Of a stretch of 64,000 nucleotides of DNA, positions 33,416 to 42,630 are shown in pieces. Both the position numbers and the translations under genes were made by a program. How positions within the stretch are numbered: the stretch's first letter is position 1; each line of letters begins with the position of its first letter. This DNA is from Dendrophyllia cribrosa (taxonomy: Eukaryota; Cnidaria; Anthozoa; Scleractinia; Dendrophylliidae): contig JAJLRJ010000006.1 of NCBI GenBank assembly GCA_024195265.1, positions 27,816,852-27,880,851 on the forward strand, in the 5' to 3' direction. The notes beneath the pieces are model-generated. The model ran no database searches. It saw only the letters and a list, made by a program, of their open reading frames with translations, and was not told where the DNA came from.

Positions 33416-34750
33416 CTAGTTTGTGAAGTCGTACAAAACGTTCCGATTAGCGTCAATCTCAATCACGTTTTGAAACTCGGCGTAGACGATGACGTTCACT
33501 GTGTTGGCAAGTGGTTGACTAAAATGAAGCTCGACTCGAAGGTTGCCTTGTTTTATAAGCTCAAAATGTTCACCCGGGCAGTGATCTGGGGATAAGTCAA
33601 AACAGAAAGCGGTGTAACCAGAACCATAATCGCTTCTATTTATCTGGTTGCCTGTATCCTGGGCTAGCTTTCCACTTCCGGAAAAAAGGCTTTGATATCC
33701 AGCTATAATATTCTGACCACCGGCCTCGTCAAATTTGAGAAACAAGGGTTTTCGAGGAATTTGTTCCCCATCCACGTACACACCCACTTGAGTTAAGTTG
33801 TGATGTTTGAAGTTAAAGGGATTGGAGGTGTAAGTACCGTTAAATGCTTCTGTATCCACCAATACTAGTACTAAGCGCTTCGGAATGTGACCCAGGAAAA
33901 GATTATCTGGGGTGAAATTACTGAATGCTTGTGGTATGGAAAGGACTTTGCAGTCGACTCGGCGAATCGGATATTTGGCAGTTGTTTGCTTTAGCGCAGC
34001 GGCATGTCCCAAACTAATGGAAGAGGCTACTTTAACTTTGCGAATGTATAGGATTGCTTCTGTGATAACCACCTTGAAGTTGGCACCGCCAGCTGATGAC
34101 AGCAAGCAGAACGAATTCTTGGCTCTGTTGAGCTTGATTCGCAGATTGACTCCGTTCAGTATTAACCGGTCTTGAAAGAAAATATCGCTGTGTATCGGTC
34201 CCATCATGTCCACCGTGTTACTCTGTTTTGTGAATTCATAGCGGGCTTTTAAACCCATGTTTGCGTCGGCATCTTCAGCCACTGGATTAACTGCATCCAT
34301 CTTTCCAGGGGTATCTTTGTAAAACATAGCCATGGACAATTGACTTGTTTTGGCCTCTTCCCCGTAGTTCAGCAACGTTTCAATCATGGCGCGATAAGGG
34401 TAGGTATTGGTTGATGGGGAAATAAGTCGCTCGTTCAAAGACACATCCACTTGTGAAAACAAGGAATGGAGAAAAAGGTTCACGGGCCCTACTTCCGTGT
34501 TTAGGTCTAAAGCGGTACCGTTTGCTTTAGTAATCTTGGCTTTAACAAACAACTGGGTTCGTGCTAGGTCTAAATATTCTTCCCCAGTTCCCGAGACATT
34601 AAATTCGATCGGACCACTGTCAGTAATGTTACTAAGGGGATGATATTCAATCCATTGTCCCTTGGTGATAGATGTTTGTGTAGCCGGAATCGTGAAAAGA
34701 TCGAGTTCCGATTTCGTACACTCTTGAGATTCGTGATGAACAAAAGCCAT
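33416..34750 (-). CDS. Major capsid protein, double jelly-roll (hexon-like)
   Basis: 444 residues from MAFVHHESQECTKSELDLF, the typical start of Polinton/adintovirus major capsid proteins. The chosen ATG is at 34748-34750; the open frame extends upstream but that part overlaps the neighbouring gene. Family-typical blocks include TKGQWIEYHPLSN, VDVSLNERLI, PYRAMIETLLNYG, RYEFTKQSNTVDMMG and HFELIKQGNLRVELHF. Two jelly-roll domains would form pseudo-hexameric trimers. No stop or frameshift is seen. It lies between the pVI-like and protease genes, as in related elements. Confidence 0.94.
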   Translation of the reverse strand: MAFVHHESQECTKSELDLFTIPATQTSITKGQWIEYHPLSNITDSGPIEFNVSGTGEEYLDLARTQLFVKAKITKANGTALDLNTEVGPVNLFLHSLFSQVDVSLNERLISPSTNTYPYRAMIETLLNYGEEAKTSQLSMAMFYKDTPGKMDAVNPVAEDADANMGLKARYEFTKQSNTVDMMGPIHSDIFFQDRLILNGVNLRIKLNRAKNSFCLLSSAGGANFKVVITEAILYIRKVKVASSISLGHAAALKQTTAKYPIRRVDCKVLSIPQAFSNFTPDNLFLGHIPKRLVLVLVDTEAFNGTYTSNPFNFKHHNLTQVGVYVDGEQIPRKPLFLKFDEAGGQNIIAGYQSLFSGSGKLAQDTGNQINRSDYGSGYTAFCFDLSPDHCPGEHFELIKQGNLRVELHFSQPLANTVNVIVYAEFQNVIEIDANRNVLYDFTN

Positions 34751-35210
34751 GCTTACTTTGAAAAAAAATATTCCAAATTTTGTCCGGGCTTCTTCTGCTG
34801 CGGAGATGTTTTCCGTTTCTTGCCTGGTGGCGAACTGTTTTTTCTCGGCTGTGCTTCCTTTTTGTAGCTTTTTGACCCGCACCTGACTGCGCTTGCGAGG
34901 GATTCTGGGAAGCAAGTTCACTGATAGCTTGTTTGGCTCGTTTGCCAACCACCGCTTTTAATTGTTTTCCATCCATCATATCTTGAGCAATATTGACACC
35001 GGTTTGCAACGCTTTTTTACCAAGTATTCTAGCACCCTGTTTCAGGTGAGGCACCGCCCAGCGAAAAAGACCTCTAAATATGGAACCTAAGCCATATCCT
35101 CGCTGAAATCGAGCTCCATGAAAGGCTGGTAAATTTCTACCTTTTTGTTTGGCTTGATCTAAATAATACTGTTCGTACAACTTGTGATTTGGCGTATGAA
35201 TTTTCTTCAT
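34647..35210 (-). CDS. pVI-like minor virion protein
   Basis: Starts MKKIHTPNHKLYEQYYLDQA. It contains a glycine-rich amphipathic segment (RGYGLGSIFRGLFRWAVPHL, about residues 37-56), then a basic, Gln/Ala-rich helical stretch. Proteins of this design precede the major capsid gene in Polintons and resemble adenovirus protein VI, which lyses endosomal membranes. As read, the frame runs 104 bases into the capsid gene. A T-homopolymer at about 34757-34764 may have lost or gained a base, because the neighbouring frame stops just before the capsid ATG. So the last 30 or so residues are doubtful. Confidence 0.75.
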   Translation of the reverse strand: MKKIHTPNHKLYEQYYLDQAKQKGRNLPAFHGARFQRGYGLGSIFRGLFRWAVPHLKQGARILGKKALQTGVNIAQDMMDGKQLKAVVGKRAKQAISELASQNPSQAQSGAGQKATKRKHSREKTVRHQARNGKHLRSRRSPDKIWNIFFQSKHGFCSSRISRVYEIGTRSFHDSGYTNIYHQGTMD

Positions 35211-35218
35211 GTCACTCT

Positions 35219-35971
35219 TTAAAAGTACGGAGGTTGACTCTGACGAAAATGAAGTGTTAGCAACACTCTCCCAAACTCAAATGGTACAGACTCTCCGGTG
35301 TCCCGCTTTATATTGACTTCGATCGTCTCGAACTGCTTTCTGCTGACAGGTACGTATTGCGGGCGCACGAATGATTTGCTGATTCGTTCCCCATCTTTCC
35401 CTTCCACGGGAATAATTCGAAGCAAGGGAACTAGTGTGTCTCCGACATATTGCGGTTGAATAATATCGCAATAAATGTAAAGATCGTTAAAACCGTGTTC
35501 CAAATCCACTTCTCTAGGACCCTTGGTTGTCTTTGAAATCACTTGTTCCGGTGAAAATCCCAGCATATATCCGAATTTGTCAAAATTTACTTCGGAGTTA
35601 TTTTGCACATGAACGGTCACCTTTCTACTGATAGTATCATAGGAAAATGACACATCATTGTTGAAACGGTGTTCGTTATCGATCGACTCTTTCATTTTTG
35701 CAAGGATATCTTGAATGGTAGGATAATGGCCTGGTGAAATTATCAGGGTGTCCCACATACCGTGGAGTTTTTCATTCCGAACGAAAAATCTCAAGTCTTG
35801 AACATTATTCCAGCTATGTGGATAGTGGATTTCGGTTAACGCCACTTCCCATTCACCTGTCAGATTAATGGTCTGTGGTAATCCAACCCGATACTCTGTT
35901 AATGTGTTATTTGGAAATTTGTCCAGACTACTATTGCTGGGGAGATGTAGATAAAACTGTGTTACCTCCAT
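35219..35971 (-). CDS. Minor capsid protein, single jelly-roll (penton-like)
   Basis: 250 residues from MEVTQFYLHLPSN. The N-terminal segment (SLDKFPNNTLTEYRVGLPQ), GEWEVALTEIHYPHSW and the C-terminal RPQYVPVSRKQFETIEV with VLLTLHFR are hallmarks of Polinton penton proteins. It would occupy the icosahedral vertices. The frame is intact. The ATG of the pVI-like gene follows only a few bases after its stop. Confidence 0.92.
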   Translation of the reverse strand: MEVTQFYLHLPSNSSLDKFPNNTLTEYRVGLPQTINLTGEWEVALTEIHYPHSWNNVQDLRFFVRNEKLHGMWDTLIISPGHYPTIQDILAKMKESIDNEHRFNNDVSFSYDTISRKVTVHVQNNSEVNFDKFGYMLGFSPEQVISKTTKGPREVDLEHGFNDLYIYCDIIQPQYVGDTLVPLLRIIPVEGKDGERISKSFVRPQYVPVSRKQFETIEVNIKRDTGESVPFEFGRVLLTLHFRQSQPPYF

Positions 35972-35996
35972 GATGACTAGAAGTTAAATGATATTG

Positions 35997-36003
35997 TTAT
36001 ATA
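35997..36003 (-). promoter_or_regulatory. TATATAA box upstream of the penton gene
   Basis: CTATATAAC on the minus strand lies about 26 bases ahead of the penton ATG, in the 107-base gap after the integrase gene. If used, the transcript would have almost no leader. The function is inferred. Confidence 0.35.
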
Positions 36004-36078
36004 GGGAGGGCTTATTTTATAATTTACCACGCTACAACTATTTCATATAAAATCATACCTTTATTCACACAATGCCTT

Positions 36079-37149
36079 TTACAACTTTGAAATATTACTT
36101 TCCGCTACCCAACTATTAAATTTATCTGGATAACCTTTCCATTTTACAAAATATTCAACTAAACCTTTACGCTTTCTCTTGCGTAAGATCTTTTCCACAC
36201 GATAAACATCGTCATTCTTGATAATTTTCTGTAGTTCAGATTCGTAAAATGTTCCATCTAAGATCTCCCCTGCATCATCTTTCAGTTTATAGACTGGTAC
36301 TTGACGCGACATTCGTTTGTATACAGTAAAAATTTCTTCGGTAAAGTTGGGAAGGTAAGACTTTTCAAAGAGTCGCTTCGCTTTGCTGATTCTTACACGA
36401 TCCCCCACTGCAAATTTGAAACGAACAAGCTTGTGTACATCATCTCCATACAACGTTTCCCATACTTTGGTTTCGTTGGCCTTGGTAACCTGGCTTGGTT
36501 TCATTTTAATACTGCGATGGTAGGTATGATTGTAAGATGATACTAACTGAGGTAGCACATCGATATACGTAAGTGTGTTTTTAGCAGTAAAAAATTTGTA
36601 CATTTTTCCCTTAAAAGAACGGTTGAATCTCTCAACCACCGACGCCTTTAATCCCGAGTTAGTTGTGAAAAAATCAATGTTGTTGTCACGAAGAAACTTC
36701 AGGAACACACGATTAAGAAACTCCGTGCCTTGATCCGTTTGAAGTTTAAGCGGTTTGCGACCAGAAGATAGAATCGTTCGAAAGGCCTTGACTAGCTCTT
36801 GACCCTGTTTTGTCTTCAAAGGAAGGACCCAAGCATACTTGCTAAAGACATCTAGACAAGTGAGGAGGTATTTGTAACCCTTGTTATATCGACTTAGACT
36901 TTGAACATCCACCAAATCAGCTTGAAATTGAGCATTTATGCCGGGAACAATGACTCTACTTCTCTTGTAATGTCTACGCGCGGGCTTATGAAGCGTATAA
37001 ACGTCTTGCTGACTCAACCAATCTTCAACTTGTTTACGAGAAATCTTGCTCTTTCCTTTCTCTTTGACCGCCCTGTACACAGCATCCAAACCACCGAAAC
37101 TTGCGGGATGACTCGGATCGAGGTAAATGCTGGCGAGAGTTTTCTCCAT
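36079..37149 (-). CDS. Retrovirus-like integrase with C-terminal chromodomain
   Basis: 356 residues from MEKTLASIYL; the frame is open 18 codons further upstream but this start matches the usual Polinton N-terminus. The rve catalytic core has Asp78 (FQADLVDVQ), Asp139 (LQTDQGTEF) and Glu173 (VVERFNRSFK), giving a D,D-33-E spacing. An SH3-like segment (KFAVGDRVRISKAK) follows. The chromodomain at about 314-352 (YRVEKILRKRK, YFVKWKGYPDKFNSWV) may steer integration to modified chromatin. The protein would make the 6-bp duplication seen at the element ends. The frame is intact. Confidence 0.95.
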   Translation of the reverse strand: MEKTLASIYLDPSHPASFGGLDAVYRAVKEKGKSKISRKQVEDWLSQQDVYTLHKPARRHYKRSRVIVPGINAQFQADLVDVQSLSRYNKGYKYLLTCLDVFSKYAWVLPLKTKQGQELVKAFRTILSSGRKPLKLQTDQGTEFLNRVFLKFLRDNNIDFFTTNSGLKASVVERFNRSFKGKMYKFFTAKNTLTYIDVLPQLVSSYNHTYHRSIKMKPSQVTKANETKVWETLYGDDVHKLVRFKFAVGDRVRISKAKRLFEKSYLPNFTEEIFTVYKRMSRQVPVYKLKDDAGEILDGTFYESELQKIIKNDDVYRVEKILRKRKRKGLVEYFVKWKGYPDKFNSWVAESNISKL

Positions 37150-37264
37150 CGCAAAACTCAGAGTTTTGTACAATGACTTTACCACCACAACAAGCAAATA
37201 CACAACGAATGCGATTAAAAATCCTCTCTAGTGCAAGGGAGGGTGAAGGTGGACAGCAACCCAT
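37034..37264 (-). CDS. Possible small Cys-rich protein (MGCC start)
   Basis: An open frame beginning MGCCPPSPSLALERI with a second Cys cluster (CVFACCGGK) spans the gap upstream of the integrase ATG, then runs out of frame across the integrase start. A Gly at position 2 followed by Cys pairs could allow lipid attachment. However, the overlap and lack of known homologues make it doubtful. An alternative is that it is a non-coding leader. Confidence 0.2.
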   Translation of the reverse strand: MGCCPPSPSLALERIFNRIRCVFACCGGKVIVQNSEFCDGENSRQHLPRSESSRKFRWFGCCVQGGQRERKEQDFS

Positions 37265-37330
37265 CACTAGTGACTTCTCTGACGATCGGAACTCGAATGA
37301 CTATTCTTTCCACAGTGCTCACTTATATGT

Positions 37331-37621
37331 CTATTCTCCTATCTGGGTGAGAGTGGGAACGAGAAAATCGAATAATCGTTCCCAGTCCTCCTCGGTCAAT
37401 CCCAATTGTTCGGCAAAATTTAAAAATACCAATAATCTTCCCCAATTAACTTGCGTGAATACTTCAGAATGGAGTTGTTTTAACTTGCTTAGTTTCGACC
37501 CCGGTAAATCGCAAAATCCCTCCTTCAATAACAAAATTTCACTTGTAGTAAAACTTATACTTTGTGCTACAAGGCGGAATCGGTCAAATCGAAATCGAAG
37601 CGAAGAAGGTCTTATACCCAT
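37331..37621 (-). CDS. Bcl-2-like protein fragment with BH1 motif
   Basis: 96 residues from MGIRPSSLRF. Residues 51-70 contain VNWGRLLVFLNFAEQL, a strong match to the Bcl-2 homology 1 (BH1) motif, whose NWGR core is the family signature. The preceding 35 residues are helical, fitting the BH3-BH1 interval. A BH2 motif and a C-terminal membrane anchor are absent, so this is a truncated, minimal or unrecognised spliced form. From memory, Bcl-2-like accessory genes have been reported in adintovirus/Polinton-type elements; they would act on host apoptosis. It lies between the integrase and the end-proximal gene on the same strand. Confidence 0.65.
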   Translation of the reverse strand: MGIRPSSLRFRFDRFRLVAQSISFTTSEILLLKEGFCDLPGSKLSKLKQLHSEVFTQVNWGRLLVFLNFAEQLGLTEEDWERLFDFLVPTLTQIGE

Positions 37622-37677
37622 GTTGACTAAGAAAGAGACGAACACACACTGACTCAAATGAACATGTTTTATTACTT

Positions 37678-38289
37678 TTATAGACACAATTTGTTTTGAA
37701 TAGCATTAATTACAACGTCAAGGTCCATTGGTTGTTCTTCTTTTCTAACAACAGTCTCAGGGCATTCTAGTTCAACTTGGCTGTCAATTTCGATAGCACT
37801 GGGATCTTTGCACTTCAGTCCACAAGGCCCGTAGTAAATAGCATACAGAATTCGATCTTGTAGCTCACCACAATCTTCGAGTTCCAAGGAAGTGAGATAG
37901 ATGCTAGTCCAAGGCAGCTTTGGTAATTCGGTCACGTACGCTTCCCACGACTTCGCTAACTTGAAACCAAGAGCGCTGCACACGCTTTCGGCGGTTTTCA
38001 GAACGATGTTGAGATCGATTTTATCTACTACATCATCGTGGTAATATATCCACGCATCTTCGCTATCCATCATGAGACACGAGTGTTGCCTTTGACTTGG
38101 ATGGTCAATAGCGCAACCATAACAGCGATTCACTTTTGCTTCTTGGATGAGAGAATCAAGCATTGCGGCGTACGTAAGCTGGAACACATGGCCGATAAGG
38201 CTAGCGATCTTTTGCCTTTGGACTTTTTCAACTTCATCTACTGTCAGAAGTGGTTTAGAGCTCGATTCGACTTGAAAGAATGGAAACAT
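37678..38289 (-). CDS. End-proximal Cys/His protein, function unknown
   Basis: 203 residues from MFPFFQVESSS, the first gene inside the right terminal repeat, so it is likely transcribed from the promoter-like box in that repeat. The best feature is CYGCAIDHPSQRQHSC (about residues 56-71), a C-x2-C...H...H...C pattern suggesting a zinc knuckle. The remainder is helical (LNIVLKTAESVCSALGF) with an acidic C-terminus. I recognise the CYGC...HPSQRQHSC motif as recurrent in Polintons, but no function is known to me. Confidence 0.65.
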   Translation of the reverse strand: MFPFFQVESSSKPLLTVDEVEKVQRQKIASLIGHVFQLTYAAMLDSLIQEAKVNRCYGCAIDHPSQRQHSCLMMDSEDAWIYYHDDVVDKIDLNIVLKTAESVCSALGFKLAKSWEAYVTELPKLPWTSIYLTSLELEDCGELQDRILYAIYYGPCGLKCKDPSAIEIDSQVELECPETVVRKEEQPMDLDVVINAIQNKLCL

Positions 38290-38347
38290 CTTGGAAAAAA
38301 TACACTTTGCTCAAGTTGACTCAGAAATGATAATGCTTTCAAAATTT

Positions 38348-38697
38348 TGCGCTTTTTATTCAAACAGACAATACAAATCTTAAGATCCAATCAGGGTGTG
38401 AATAGAGCGGGCAAGTTTGGGCATGTCTATTGTTTCTATTGTTTCAGAATAACACAAAAGGAATAGGTATAGGTATTGGCAGTTTATTACATATGCAGGA
38501 AATCCAAATTAGTATGCAGGAAGGCATATTGTGACGTCATCACCTAGGCACCTAGGCACTTACTAGGTACCTAATCCAAATTAGTATGCGGGAAGGCAAA
38601 TTGTGACGTCACTGACTAGGCACCTAATTCACCTAATCCATAGGCACCTAATCCACCTAATCCGTAAAACGGCGTAAAATGACCCTAACCTACTACT
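38348..38697 (-). repeat. Polinton right terminal inverted repeat
   Basis: 350 bp, the inverted partner of 16504-16844. It differs by two substitutions near the tip and a 9-bp tandem duplication (TCTATTGTT repeated, near 38,434). It carries the same paired TGACGTCA sites (38532 and 38604) and an inward-facing AATAAAAAG box. It is followed by the right GCGGTT target copy (38698-38703). Confidence 0.95.
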
Positions 38698-39181
38698 GCG
38701 GTTTTCTATGAGTTTACCGGCACAATAGTCAATAGGTTTTTGACCAATCAGAACGCGCGTAGTATCTCCGTTATTTTATAAAAAGGGATAAACTCAAAGA
38801 AATCCTTCTGGACTACTTATTATAGAAGGGAAATTAGAAAGCCTGGTACAAGTTAGCTAAATTAAGTGGGGCGCTGTAAGGTAAAATCCAGCAGTCATAC
38901 ATTTTTATTTGGTTTCCGCTTCTTAATTTTCTTTCTGAGATGAGATGTCTAAAAGGATACCCTAGGGTTTAAAATTATCTTTTTTACAACAGCAAAACAA
39001 ACTTTATTTATTAGCAGTTTCTTTGTATTTGTCACACACACGAGCGCCAAGCGAAACATTATACATTGTTTAATTTTATCAATTTAGTATTATGTTGTTT
39101 ACTTCACCTTTAAATTTGCGGCCTGTGTAGAGCCGATTACACCCCAGTGTGCGTAGCCGGGATGATCTGCCGGCAGTATTA

Positions 39182-39361
39182 CAGGGGCGAATCTAGGGGG
39201 GGGGGGGGGGGGGTGAAATGGGTGAATTTTCACCCCCCTTTTCTGAGACCCTTACTTTCTTTTTTTTTAAAGTATTTCTCAAATAAATAATATTTTATTT
39301 CTCTGATATCTTTTTTAAGGTGAATTTCACCCCCCATTTCAAAATCCTGCATCCGCCCCTG
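39182..39361. mobile_element. CAGGGGCG-ended MITE with G tract
   Basis: Ends CAGGGGCG and CGCCCCTG are inverted, with inner complementarity (GGGTGAA and TTCACCC blocks). It contains an 18-base G tract (39196-39213). CAGGGG termini recall hAT elements, but an 8-bp target duplication is not evident. Confidence 0.6.
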
Positions 39362-39511
39362 GATTATGACACGCGAATCATGGGGGCGAATCATAACTGG
39401 CGAGTAATGTCTGAACAAAAAGCTGTACATAGCTTGAACTCGTGGCGTCTATCCCGTTGCAGTATTGATTGCCGAGTGTTTTGAGTGTTTCTTTTTTTAT
39501 ATATATATTAA

Positions 39512-41080
39512 AGGGGCTATGTCGCAAGGTGAGTCTGCGCAATGAGTTCCTGTCATGTGACGTCACCTGACGTCATCGTCACCTCCCGGATCGTGGCAAG
39601 TTTTTCGCGCTTGCACTCGTGTCGAACCACGCGAGGTAAACAAACACACGATCGATTTCGCTTTTAAATTCCTCCCCAACTTCCACCACTACTGGAAGGC
39701 ACGACTGACAAATCGCAGTGTTTCTTTTTTTTACGGAGAAACATAAAACTATGTTTAAAAATAAAGACTACATTTCATTCAGTAGCCGACACTTGAAACC
39801 ACCATCGCCTTCTGAAATAGCTAGTTACATAAAACACAAAACTTGCCGGAACAAAAACCCATAACAATAAGCGGCGAACACAATATCAAGCGGTTCTTAT
39901 CAATTCCTGAACGCCTGGCATTGTTTTGAAAAATTGTACGCTGTAATTTAATTGTCCTTCTGCTTTTCAAGTCAACACACGAACAAATTTTTCCGCCATC
40001 GTGAAATCAAGGGCGACATCACAAGGTCGCATGTCAACCAATCAGACCTCTGACACTAAAATATACATGCACGTGTGATACGAAGAAAAAAAAAACTTAG
40101 AACCGAATCCGGTGTAACTCGTCGGCTTACGCCACGAGTACAAAGCGTTTCTGGGCGCTGAAATGAGATCTTTATTGCGTCGACGAAGGAGACGCTTCCT
40201 AATCTTGTCGGCTAGGCGGAACGAATCGAGAAAAGTGTCGGTACCAAATCTGCGCCATCTTGAAACGTCACAATAGTATCCAGCATTTCCAGCGCGTGGA
40301 AATCAGGCATCATCCTGGGAAGCTGGGGTTCCGAAATGTCATATGTGAATAATCTATTTGGATATTTTCCCTATTTTGAAATCGTATGGCTCAATATTTC
40401 AATGCCTACTAAAAGTAGGCAGTGGAAAAATTGGACGAAGGTTCTTCTCCGGACCAAGTAAGTTGTTGGGTCTCCTTGGAATCAAGCAAGAAGTTATCGG
40501 ATTTTACTCGCTACCGTTCTGGTATGTTTTGTATGTTCTATCTTGATTTTGCTGTGGTTCTCTGCCTGATTTGGGAAGCTTTCACCTAAATACCGACGTC
40601 GTTCTTCGCGATGTTCTACGGTACGGTGCAATTCGCTGTATGTCTTGTAGCAATAATTCACTGACCGGCCGCGCCAGGCGAACGCAGATTATTAAACTTT
40701 ACAGTATCGGGCGCATTTGCGACTAAAGATTTCGCAATTTTGTGACTAAAATTTGTCTAGCTAATAAAGGAATTATATTCAACAGTCTCGTGTCTTACTT
40801 GCAACTGGTAGTTGTAATTTTATCCGAAAAATCCTGCGAAATTCAGGCTTTCTCAGAAATTTCTTATTTCCGGTTCCGGTAGTAGTACATGTACTGAGGA
40901 GTATGATTTCAGAATCGGAGAAATAACCGAAATGAAATCAAGACAAATATACTATTGATATGTCGGAAAAATCTGAGACCTTTCGGAGTACATTTTGCCC
41001 GATCCCACGGCGATAGCGTGAATTTGTTTGATGTTGGCCCGACGTTTTTGCCTGCGTAACATATCTCGCGACATAGCCCT
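39512..41080. mobile_element. TTAA-flanked non-autonomous element, 1.57 kb
   Basis: AGGGGCTATGTCGC at the left end is mirrored by GCGACATAGCCCT at the right. Each end is bordered by TTAA (39508-39511 and 41081-41084). No transposase is visible. PiggyBac or Kolobok affiliation is inferred from the TTAA duplication. Confidence 0.75.
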
Positions 41081-41597
41081 TTAAACAGTGGCTGAATTAA
41101 CTCATGAAAATGAGGTACTAGGTCAAGACGAGGTGCCACGGGATAAGGAGACGCACTATAATCTATGATTACTACTAGTTTATTTTTTTTTTATATGTTT
41201 CAGAAAGACGGTATTTACTATATGTGGATTTACTGTAAAATACATGAAAAAAAGAAATGCAATTTACAGAAAACAGAGTGCAGGGAAAAAATCATTGCAA
41301 AAGAAGGAAACAAAATGCAAATTTGTGAAACATTGACTAATGAACAAAGGAACTCATAGAAAGCAAAACTTAGATGGACTAAAAGTTGCGAGCGAAAATA
41401 ATAACCGGCGTTTTAAGCAGGCAACGATTAAGTTGCCTTATTTTGTCAGTACTCAATTGGGGACAAAATGTCTTTGGGGTTTTTAGTTCTGTGATATGCA
41501 AGACAAATTAATTTGGCTGGAAAACGTTCTGTAAGCTGTTCTGACGATCTTAACAAATGAAAATGTTTACGGATGAACCTTTGGGGAAGAATAGGGT

Positions 41598-41611
41598 TCA
41601 GTAGTCAAGCT

Positions 41612-41647
<36 letters not shown>

Positions 41648-41669
41648 AGCTTGACTACTGAACATACTG

Positions 41670-41725
<56 letters not shown>

Positions 41726-41765
41726 AGCTTGACTACTGAACATACTGATACATATATATATATAT
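41598..41765. repeat. TA-rich palindromic and tandem array
   Basis: TTCAGTAGTCAAGCTTATTA, then TA repeats, then its complement. The block AATAAGCTTGACTACTGAAC plus ATACTGATACATATATA then repeats in tandem. The structure would fold into long hairpins. Confidence 0.8.
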
Positions 41766-42442
41766 TATTCATCCTGGAAGAACGTATTTTGAAGAGCGCT
41801 TAACTTGTCAGGAGCGGTAATTATTCTTATTAAATGGTTCCAGACTTCAGAAGTGATTCAACGCTTTATCTGTTTCGTATGATCAAAGAATGATTGCACT
41901 ATTCAGGCAATTACAACGAATGACCAGTCAATTCTGAATGCTGGCAGTATAATACATACAAATGGTTGCTATTAGTAGGTAGCAGTTGCGTTACGCACGT
42001 ATTTGTTTCAGTGGCGACATGAGCTTGCTAATTCGTTACGTTTGTTAAGGCTACATAGATCTTTTTTTACAGATAATTAGAAACTTTTCGTAAAGGCCTA
42101 GGTTACATTTCTTAGTGATATTATTGCAGGGTTGTCATTTTCTAAGTACTTTCCACTTTATGTGAAAGGGGTTGTTATCGTCTTTCAGGGTCCATATGTG
42201 TTTTGATACTTTCTGTTTCATTTTCTTCTGTTGTCATGTCGGAAGGATGTCTTGTGGTTTCTGTATCGCTATTTGAAATTAGTTGATAGTCCTACGTACG
42301 ATTATGTTATTTGTCATTGATTCGGTTGTCACTGTTGCTTGGTAGACCACGTTAGATTAGAGGCATTTTCCTTCAAGAGGGCATTCGGATGTCTTTCTAC
42401 AGTTGCACTGTTTTTCTGATTGTTGTGGGTGTCGTTGTAGTG

Positions 42443-42630
42443 TCAGAAAGGAACTTTTTGTTGTGTGACGCGAAGGTGGTTTTCATGTTGGGCATGCATG
42501 AGTAGCTAAAATTGAATGAGTGTCTGTATAGCTAAGTTTAAGTGTATGTGTTTTTGTCTGTTGTTAGCTACTCATGCATGCTCAACATGAAAACCACCAT
42601 CGCGTCACACAACATAAAGATCCTTTCTGA
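42443..42630. repeat. Palindromic MITE, 188 bp
   Basis: Arms of about 65 bases (TCAGAAAGGA through GGTGGTTTTCATGTTG and CATGCATGAGTAGCTA, mirrored with a few differences), with about 55 bases between them. Confidence 0.85.

Larger units (their letters stand above)
16504..38697 (+). mobile_element. Polinton/Maverick (adintovirus-like) element, 22.2 kb
   Basis: A complete virus-like self-synthesising transposon. The ends are inverted copies starting AGTAGTAG and ending CTACTACT, flanked by a perfect 6-bp duplication GCGGTT (16498-16503 and 38698-38703). Polintons characteristically show 6-bp duplications and AG...CT ends. Content is the full core set: protein-primed PolB, chromodomain integrase, FtsK/HerA-type ATPase, adenain-like protease, major and minor capsid proteins, plus accessory genes. 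Genes form two convergent arrays meeting near 32,850. The copy is inactivated by a nested DNA transposon in PolB, two frameshifts and a nonsense codon in the ATPase gene. Without the nested element it is about 15.3 kb. It sits in the second intron of a host CUB/EGF gene, with PolB on the same strand as that gene. Confidence 0.96.
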
